64,000 nt of DNA from Thamnaconus septentrionalis (taxonomy: Eukaryota; Chordata; Actinopteri; Tetraodontiformes; Monacanthidae), in the NCBI GenBank assembly GCA_009823395.1, contig CM020514.1, forward strand, positions 10,168,966 to 10,232,965, given 5' to 3'. The notes beneath the pieces were generated by a model that worked only from the letters and a program-made list of their open reading frames with translations, was not told the origin of the DNA and ran no database searches. The position numbers and the translations under genes are program-made. How positions within the stretch are numbered: position 1 is the first letter of the stretch; every line of letters starts with the position of its first letter. Positions 36,332 through 64,000 of this stretch are shown piece by piece.

Positions 36332-36702
36332 ATTCATTCATTCATTTTCTATACCCGCTTCTTCGTGAGGTCAGGGCCACGGGGGTCTGCTGGAGCCTAT
36401 CCCAGCTGTCATAGGGCGAAGGCAGGGTGACATCCTGGACAAGTGGCCAGTTCATCGCAGGGCCACATAGAAACAAACAACCATTCACACTCACATGCAC
36501 ACCAATGGACAATTTTAGAATGTTCAATTGACCTCACATGCACGTTTTTGGACTGTGGGAGGAACCCAGAGAACACGGAGAGAACCCACGCAGACACAGG
36601 GAGAACATGCAAACTCCACACAGAAAGGTCCCAGGCCCAGAATCGAACCCACGACCTTCTTGCTGTGAGGCGGCAGCGCTAACCACTGCGCCACCGTGTC
36701 GC
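36332..36702 (-). mobile_element. tRNA-derived SINE, minus strand, with target-site duplication
   Basis: On the minus strand the element starts with GACACGGTGGCGCAGTGG and TTAGCGCTGCCGCCTCACAG, has a box-B-like GGTTCGATTC and ends in GAATGAATGAATA. It is a nearly complete copy of one of the most abundant fish SINEs (head GGCACGGTGGCGCAGTGG). It is flanked by a 12-base duplication, GCGCAAACATTA (36321-36332) and GCGCAAATATTA (36703-36714), 11 of 12 identical. Confidence 0.85.
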
Positions 36703-38826
36703 GCGCAAATATTAAAATAGTAATAATCTGTGGGCGTTCACACTAAAGAGCGGAAAACCGAGCGGACCCTGTGAGTACCTGCCGGTGCCCAATAGGTCAG
36801 ACTGAATTTTGAACAGTTCTCTGGAAGCTGTTTACAAGTTGGTTTTCCATTCTGCCGGCTCTCGCTAAAAATGTGGTGTAAAAATGAAGGAAATCCTGGA
36901 TTCTCTTGACCCTGCTTGTCTATGCTGTTACTCTCCTGGTGGGCACATCAAAACAGCCCTCTGTAGCGAACATAAAGCAATGCCTTTTTGAACTTAACAC
37001 TAGACATGTGGAGCAAAGGTAAACAGGCAGTCACCATAGTAACAACTCTGCATCTCAGCGTCGTTTCTCACATTGAAAACAGACTGTGACAGTGTTCCGG
37101 AATATTAGACTTGACAGATTTGGTCCAAAGATCGCTGCCGGAGCTGAACGCTAATGTGCAAGTCTGATCAGTTTAAACAGAGAGAGACACTGGCGATCAG
37201 AACTTTACCGAGGTGATGGACCCGACTCTGGAGTGCACACAGTGCCGACTCCTGTTTCCATGGAGACCTGCTGTGATCCCCCATCATACACTTTACACGC
37301 AAACATTCCTCTGATGCCTAATTTTCTCTGAGCACACATACTTAAGAATAGGGGCGAAAAAAGGCGTGAGGGCGGGTCAGAGGTGACCTCTCCCTCAGTG
37401 CGAACACGATGCCCCGCTCGAACGTTGCTGCAGCTGCCCGCCTGTGCAAACTGTGCCATCGCCTGACCGCGCTCCGAGGAGTCTGTGGAGAACTGAGCTA
37501 AAATTAGGTGCCGTGAACCAGGTGTAATGCACATGGCCTACCTAGGCGTATCTGTTTAGATTGCATGTTAATTCAGAGGCATCAGACCTGCACCAGCCCC
37601 TGGAGATGCTGTACGGAGACACCTGCGAGCTGCGGATCACTATTTAATCCCATTTCGACTTACTTTTTGGTCTGCAACAATGTCTGTAAAAGCTTTTTTT
37701 TTTTGCAATTTTTTCATGAAACATTTATATAAATATGCCAAGAGCTGCCAGACTGTTCTGTTAATACACCGCGACGGTGTTTCAGACAGAAGGAGGGACA
37801 AAAACAGCCTTTGTTTTCTCATTTAACTGTGCGGTTAAACTGCTATTCCGATGTGACGTTACGGTTTATTAACAGAATATGTTCGGTAAACATCTCTCTG
37901 GGAGCCCCGGGGCCCAGACACATTTCAACGGTTGTTCAGGAAGTTTTATCTGAACTCAAATCTATGAGCCCTGCAGAGTGGGAGGAATCATCTTTACTGT
38001 CGACAGAAAAAAAGTAAAAAAAAAAAGAAAAAAAGTCAGTGTTGTGTTCAAGCAGCATTTGGAACCTAAAATTCCCTGCTGATAAAGAGAATAACAGATG
38101 AGTCTTTTGCAATTACTTTTTCGTGTGCACATGTAAAGGCCTGCTCATTTATTCATCTATTACGCAACAGGGAGCTTTTAGGTTTTGGCGAACTTACTTC
38201 ATTTTGGATTCCACATTCCTGTCCTCCCAACGAGGCGACACTCTTTCTCATCTTTGCACCAAAGCGCTATTATCTCACAACGCTATTTTTTGCTTCCTCT
38301 TGCACACCGCCGCGTCTATTTTAGGACGCCACTAAATTAATACGGGCGCGGTGAAGTCGCGCGAATAAACAAATCCGAGCGTGTGTGAAACTAATGTTTG
38401 GTTGCGGCCCTCGTGATGCGAATCAAAGGCGCGGCAAACGCGCAAAGTCGTGGAGGGAGGCGTCGAGGTGTAAGCGGTGGCGCTGTCGCCGTTCGAGTTG
38501 ATTTTCCCCCAACAGTTTCCAAGCAGAGTGACACCTCATTATGCTGATTGTCAGAGGGATGCATGTGGGGGGATTGGGAGTGATTGTGTGCATAGCGCAC
38601 TGCCTGCTGGGTAAATTATGCATGATGAGATGACTTCTTTGGTGAGTGTGTGCAAGACGAGTAGACGCAGTCAATGGAAAAATCCTGTTTACCTCTTTAT
38701 TGCGCACACGCGAGGTCTCCTCACTACGCTCGTTATCTGCAGGGTTCTGACACTTAAGTCGGAAATCTGGATCAGAAATTTAAAAAACAAAACAAAACAT
38801 AGCATCACCGGCCCTTGAGTGTAGAT

Positions 38827-39759
38827 CAGGGGTTGGCAACCCGCGGCTCTGGAGTGGCCCCCTTTAGCGTTGAAAACAACAACCACGACCTAATAACATA
38901 GAAATACATTTAAGCCATTTTTATGGCCCCGTTTACAAAGAGAGGACATATTTTTTTAAACCGAGCGTGTTAAGAAAAGTATTTGAAAAAAAAAAAAGGG
39001 ATTACACGAAGCCGTCTCCAAAAGTACTTACGTCAGGCCTTATGTGGTGCTGTGGTTTACTCCCTGAAGGCGGAAGAAGAAGAAGACCTTGAGCCCGGTG
39101 TATTTACAGAAGCAGCAGCTTGCTAACATAGCATGGCGAAGACTGCAAAGAACACACGCAAAAAGACGGTGTGGATAGACGACAAAGTTGAACTGCTTCA
39201 AGTTACTTACTATCTCCGCCATCTTTGCGTCGTATCCACAAAGTTTTTTGCGCTGATCATATGCAAAAACCTCCATAAATGCAACACCCAATGAGTCAGA
39301 AGCACAAATTGCGCTCTGGTAACCCAGCCGCATTTTGCGACCTAGATCGTCAGATATTGGTGCAAATGTTTCCAACGGAATACTTTATTTTTATTGCTGT
39401 CAAATAACATGTGCATTGGCTTTCTCCCCAAAGTCACGCCAAGAAAGAGACAGTTGCAAAAATCCCCACATCCTCGGGTGTCCGTCACCCTCTTAAAGGG
39501 GCAGTATAATGCTCCAGGTGATTGTTATTTGATGGCAAATGGGGCAAGATGAACTCTTTTGATAGTGAAGGTTGCCGACCACTGGTTTACACATAAAGCA
39601 TAAAGGCAAAAAAACAAAAAAACAAACAAAACAAAAAACGTTGTTTGCGGTGTTATTTTATTATAAATGTCAAAAAGGGTTTAGTGGCTCCCAGTGTGTT
39701 CTTTTCTGGGGGAAACGGCTCCAAATGGCTTTTTGAGTGCTAAAGGTTGCCGACCCGTG
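38827..39759. mobile_element. hAT-family non-autonomous element with inverted ends and 8-bp target duplication
   Basis: The left end CAGGGGTTGGCAACC (38827) and the right end GGTTGCCGACCCGTG (ending 39759) are inverted partners. The flanks GTGTAGAT (38819-38826) and GTCTAGAT (39760-39767) are an 8-bp duplication with one difference, as expected for hAT transposition. A second end-like block, GGTTGCCGACCACTGG at about 39569, lies inside, so one element may be nested in another. The interior has a short frame starting MAKTAKNTRKKTVW (39133), recalling DNA-binding domains seen in transposon-derived proteins, but no transposase catalytic core. Confidence 0.75.
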
Positions 39760-39879
39760 GTCTAGATAATCATCCACTTGGTTTCACCTATTCACACCGG
39801 TCAACGCCCAGGCCCCCAAACTCATATTCACAAATGCAAATTCGGCCTCACCCCCCTGTGGGCGTCGGCGTCTGCTTGG

Positions 39880-40118
39880 CAGGGGCGTGGCCTCGGAGAA
39901 AGGGGGGCGGGCACACGGAACACGCTGTTAAGTTTTCCAAAGTGCCAGGCACACACACATACACACGCACACACAAGAAGAGTGCTCTCGCCGCAAACAA
40001 GGAAAAAACCTCGGCTGGAAGGAGCGGATCGCAGCCTTCACCCGTGATACCTCGACTCAAGCAGCCCGGAAACATTTTCTTTTCTTTTATAAAAGCGATC
40101 ACTATTCTTTAAAGGCAG
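39880..40118 (+). promoter_or_regulatory. igsf3: igsf3 core promoter with GC boxes and a TATA box
   Basis: GGGGCGTGG (about 39882) and GGGGGGCGGG (about 39901) are GC-box/KLF-type sites. TATAAAAG at 40088-40095 is a good TATA box about 30 bases before the expected start near 40119. The first coding ATG lies about 950 bases downstream. The sites are visible; the start position is inferred. TATA boxes are unusual in GC-rich promoters of widely expressed surface proteins, which suggests focused, tissue-restricted transcription. Confidence 0.5.
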
Positions 40119-40264
40119 CCTCCTGTTCGTTTGGACGCCTCATCCACAATTCTTAGCTCAGGTGCGCCGGCGGGGCCGCCGCAGTGTGTCGCCGGAGGAT
40201 ATCCATCGGTGCCTTTAGTTCACTGATTATCGCCCCGGACTCTCTGCGGAGGAACGCGAGAGAA

Positions 40265-40297
<33 letters not shown>

Positions 40298-41072
40298 GCG
40301 GGAGACTGACGATCGTCTCCGGGATTTCTGTGGGTGTGAAAGCCGGAGCTCTGCGTGCACTGCGATTTTGTTCCCCTCTTTTTTTTTGTTGCACTCCCAC
40401 ATCAGTGAGTGGACGAGTAGGAGGGGAGGGCGAGAGGAAGAAAGAAGCAGCAGCAGCAGCAGCAGCACAAGCAGCAGGACTTATCTCAGCCTCCGTCCGA
40501 TCGTCTAGACTTACTTTGGGTTTTTTCCCCCTGCCCCTATTGCTTTGAGGGAGTCACGCCGGACTTTTCCTGCCACCCTATCTCCCCCTTTCTTCCTTTC
40601 CTTTATTTATTTAATTTTTATTGTCTCCATCGAGCGTGAATCGCCTCCGCAGTCTCGGATGCGTAGTAAAAAGGGGGCTGTGGGTTGGGTCGCCCGGGCG
40701 CCTGGCATACGGCAAACCAGCAGCTAGGTGAGAGTGGAGCCGAGGGGTGCTCTTCTCTCCTCTCCTGCCCTTAATTGAAAATCGTCACCATCGTCGTCAT
40801 CGTCACTATTGTTATCAAGAGGATACCGGGGCGGACACCGGCTGTGGATCGGGACCCTCCAGACGAGGCGCCGGTGGCTCCACTGTATCGCCCAGACCCC
40901 TTCCGTCCTCTTCCGCATCACTATTCCCGATTCAGGATTCAGCCTCGATCACGCTGCTGAAGAAGGAAACAAAAAAAAAAAAAAAAAGGGAAGAAGCTCC
41001 CTATCCTGGCCGCAGACATCACCTCCCGCATCTGAAAGGGGAGAATTATTGGGGGAGTAAATCTGCCCCCGG
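40119..41072 (+). other. igsf3: igsf3 5' leader with upstream open frames
   Basis: This GC-rich leader contains (GA)n at 40257-40297, a CAG run at 40447-40466 and several upstream ATGs. One upstream frame, 40747-41076 (109 codons), ends in a TGA that overlaps the igsf3 start codon as ATGA. A donor-like CTAGGTGAGAG at 40725-40735 leaves open a leader intron. The leader's borders are inferred. Confidence 0.45.
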
Positions 41073-60980
<19,908 letters not shown>

Positions 60981-63900
60981 GTGAGTTTTCCTGTTTCGCC
61001 AGTACAACCAACAAGCACACGGAGGAAAATGCACTTTAAAAGTCCAGTGTGTAAAAGTTTGGAGGAAGCTTCCTCAAAAAATGGCGGCACAAGATGGAAG
61101 CTAACTAGAAGCAAGACCCGTTTCTGCTCTATGTATATTCTTATATATACAAGAACCAAGGGGAGGAAAACCAAATTACTTTTATTGTACTGCGAGTATA
61201 CACTTTCATTCATGTATTTATAGGCAGAATGTTAAGCTTTTACCAATATAATAATAATAAATCAAGCCCAGTTGTACACACTGGACCTTTAAATGGCAAA
61301 GTAAAGCACATGCTGTGGTTTGTCCTGCTGCAGCCAAACCGAATAAAGTACATTTCCTGCCTCTGCACTGGAAACCTACCGAGGATGCTTAGCAGGTAGT
61401 TGGTCATTGAAAGTAAATCATAAAAATAAATGCCCCGTCATGTCGAATCGAATTAAATAGTCGGGTTTCGGCCATTACAAGGAAGTCGGTTCACTCATGT
61501 TGCTATTATTCTCCTAATTGAATCTGTTTGTAAGTGGTTTAGCGTTTTAGTTGCAGTTTACTTGGGAACATTGAAGGAACAATATTAACCTGACATGCTG
61601 GACGATATGATTCACATATGTCCCGTGTGTATTTCATGTCTGGTCTTGAAGGGAGGAGGCGCCTTCAGAGAAAACCTCAAAGTTGACCGGACAAATGTTT
61701 TTGCTTGTCCATGAGAGCCAATCAGAATCAAGCGCTTCCCAGAGCCGGAGGTGAAAAAAAGCTCCCAGTGCTGCTCTTGGCTCTTCTTTTAACAACAAAG
61801 TGTTGTCAAGTCCTTGAACGCTAATCTGGTGCGCGGCCGTCGCTCTCTGCAAACACCGCAGTCGCCTCAGAGGCGTTGTGTATTTCTCCTCGGTGGGCGC
61901 CGATTTTTCCAGCAGGATTCCGACTGCTGCAGATTGGCGCTTTCCACAACAGATCCGCTTGATTCCGGGACCTGAAATCGCAGCAGAACAGCTGCGCCTC
62001 AGCGGCGACGCACAGTCAAAGGGCTGCGATGTTGAACTGGCCAATCAGGCCAATCATGAAAGTCCGCAGTCGCAGATCAAATACAAGCCAGCAGGCTGAC
62101 TTGGCTTTCATCAATATCAGTTCTGTGCTCTACTCGCCACCCTGAAGGGTGTTTTTTGTTTCTCTCTCCCTGCTGCTCTCACTACTTCAGCCTTTCCAGA
62201 GATATGTTTGGCTCTGACACAAATAATTGGGATAAAAAGTCTAAACGTGACAGCTTCGGCTCATTTGTAAAAAAAAAATCAAATCCTTCTGAGTGCGAGG
62301 GGTGGTATCCCGATCGGCGTCGGGGTGCGCGCTCGCTCTGATTGTGTCTTCTGGTGGGTCTAAAATTATCCTTTCTTCGCTTGTCTGCCCTGATCAGTGC
62401 GAACAATCGCTTTTCGACAAGCGGCAAAATGAAAAGTCGAAGTTGAGGAGCTAATCTGAAGCACTGCGATGACAGCGTTTCTTTACGGCGCTGCCTTAAT
62501 GGGTACAGAGAATAACAGAGCAATATCATTAACGACTGGTATTTCTACTCACTGGTAACTGATTCTACATGCTGGTCAATTACACCTGCGGGGCTCCTGC
62601 CTTGTCTGGAGATGTATGTTCAACTTCATCGTGGCTGTTTTGTCGTTATCTATGAAATGTCGGTTCATCGATGTTAAAAATAGCAAGAACAAATACGGTA
62701 AGTAGGGCGTTTCCAAGAGCCGGCCGTGATCCGTGAACTCTCTGGAGGAGATACAAGAGGAAGCGACTCTCCAGTGTTGAACTTGGTCCAATTTCTTCTG
62801 ACCGGGGAAAACAAAACGCTCCTCCTTCTGTCTCTCTCAAACACCCACACAAGCCCTTGTACCTCGTTCTCACATCCACTTTGTTCTTCTCTTGGCCCCG
62901 AGCTTGTGTCGCAGCCACAAAGGAACCAGTTTTTTGTTTTTTTTTGCTTCATCTTCTCGTCCCGACCTCCCATCCTCTTCCCCTTCCCCTTCCCCGCTCC
63001 TTCTTTCCCAGCGATGTACACGGACCAACGGGACGCAGCTGTCGTGGCTCCGTCCCGAATCCGCTTCGCAACTTTTCCACCTCCGTCCTCGGCGCGGGTG
63101 ACCTTCCGCCAAGTGCGAAAATTTTTCAAGCGTCACTTTGTCTCCGGGTTCACATGAGGACTGGATATCTTCAGTCCGGGCGCTGCGCAAACACAAGTGC
63201 CTGTCACGGTTTTGTACCATCTGTTTTGCTTTTCTTTTCCTTCCCCTCCTCCCCCAGATTATCAACAAGTGCGGGGGAGTGTTTTCCAGCGCAAGTGAGA
63301 CGGTTCGTATGTGGGCCAGGGTTCAGGGCCGGGTCACTCTGAAACGTTGCCGCTGATAGCGCACTGTATTTATAGGAATGTGTGTGTGTGTGGTAGAGAG
63401 AGCGAGATCGTTGCTGCAGCACCAGTGTGAGCAGAGGTGTTGGGTGACTTTGTTATCGGAGCCTTCCTGTGTCTTTAACCTCTTAACCCACTTTCGGGGG
63501 GGCACGCAGCAGGGTCCTCTCCATCTCCAGCCCCTCTGTCGCACCCCGGCAGCTGCAGCCCTCCGCCGACCCTCTCGGACAAACAATACCTTGTCCTTCT
63601 TCCCCTCCCCCGCTCCTTTCTCCTTCCCTCTGTCACCCACTTTGTCATCTGTCTGTCTCCATATATCAGCCCTGGCCTCTTTCCCTAATTTGCTCTTGTC
63701 CTCTATGAAAAAAAAATAGGGAAGAAAACCTTCTTCCTTTGAGAATATTTTTTCTAGGAGTGATGTTAAAGGACAAGCACAGCCAGGGGAGCGCTACAGC
63801 TGATATATGGGCAGAGTGGACACGGGGTGGAGGGGCAGTCAGGACGTCCGGGCCTCATTTTGTATATGTGTGGTGTGATTTAGTAAGGTGTTTGTGTTCA

Positions 63901-64000
63901 ATCTGGTGGTAGGAGGTGCTGTTTTTAAAGGGATAGCGTCCTCAAAATTGCAGCGAATGGACGATTGGTCCAGGATGTAACCTGCCTTTGCTCTGAGATG
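60981..64000 (+). other. igsf3: igsf3 intron 2, left part
   Basis: After the D1 exon no further Ig exon appears before the window ends. The segment holds one MITE (61034-61293), T- and C-rich stretches around 62930-63010 and 63590-63640, and a short (GT)n at 63379-63393. The open frames at 62646-63342 and 63323-63719 are compositionally biased and unsupported. Confidence 0.6.
61034..61293. mobile_element. MITE with TTTAAAGGTCCAGTGTGTA-type inverted ends
   Basis: The left end TTTAAAAGTCCAGTGTGTAA (61035-61054) pairs with the right end TACACACTGGACCTTTAAA (61275-61293). The ends are inverted repeats of about 17 bases. The interior is about 220 bases, AT-rich and non-coding. The GGTCCAGTGTGTA end is that of a widespread fish MITE, probably PIF/Harbinger-related given TTA/TAA at the borders. 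Confidence 0.7.

Overview
This is a window of vertebrate nuclear DNA, almost certainly from a ray-finned (teleost) fish. Genes have many small exons with consensus GT-AG splice sites. Dinucleotide and tetranucleotide microsatellites are frequent. The mobile DNA is of kinds common in fish: tRNA-derived SINEs, a hAT element, a small TIR element starting with a GGTCCAGTGTGTA-like end, and RTE-like and L2-like LINE tails. No bacterial features, CRISPR arrays or viral genes were seen.

Layout. (1) 1-1300: an ETS/CRE-type promoter followed by a small two-exon candidate gene on the plus strand, product not recognised. (2) 1779-6005, minus: a CD2-family Ig receptor with a cysteine-free V domain, a four-cysteine C2 domain, a membrane segment, a PPP-containing juxtamembrane tail, and then one very large exon for an acidic tail of about 450 residues built from 84-residue tandem repeats. 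The C2 exon is one base out of frame. (3) 7370-11798, minus: a complete klhl6 (BTB-BACK-Kelch, 608 residues, seven coding exons, one GC-AG intron). (4) 12317-12893: a purine (GA)n tract just upstream of klhl6. (5) 14152-21673, plus: an EWI-family surface protein (CD101/IGSF3-like) with eight V-type Ig domains, one per exon. Its D6 exon has a disturbed reading frame, and its introns hold a truncated copy of the D5 exon and a second copy of the gene's own 3'-flanking segment. (6) 21.8-40.0 kb: an intergenic stretch without convincing genes, carrying mobile elements and several AT-rich, homeobox-site-rich blocks that look like conserved non-coding sequence. (7) 40.09 kb to the right edge, plus: the start of igsf3, with a TATA box, a long 5' leader, a signal-peptide exon, a 19.5 kb first intron and the Ig D1 exon. 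The remaining exons lie beyond base 64000.

The locus is a cluster of leukocyte-type Ig receptors, with klhl6 inserted between the CD2-like gene and the CD101-like gene. In humans CD58, IGSF3, CD2, PTGFRN and CD101 are neighbours on 1p13, while KLHL6 is on chromosome 3, so the Ig part is an ancient linkage and klhl6 is the unexpected member. All Ig and tail exons are symmetrical phase 1-1. That is the key to spotting the two frame-disturbed exons: their lengths are the only ones that break the rule.
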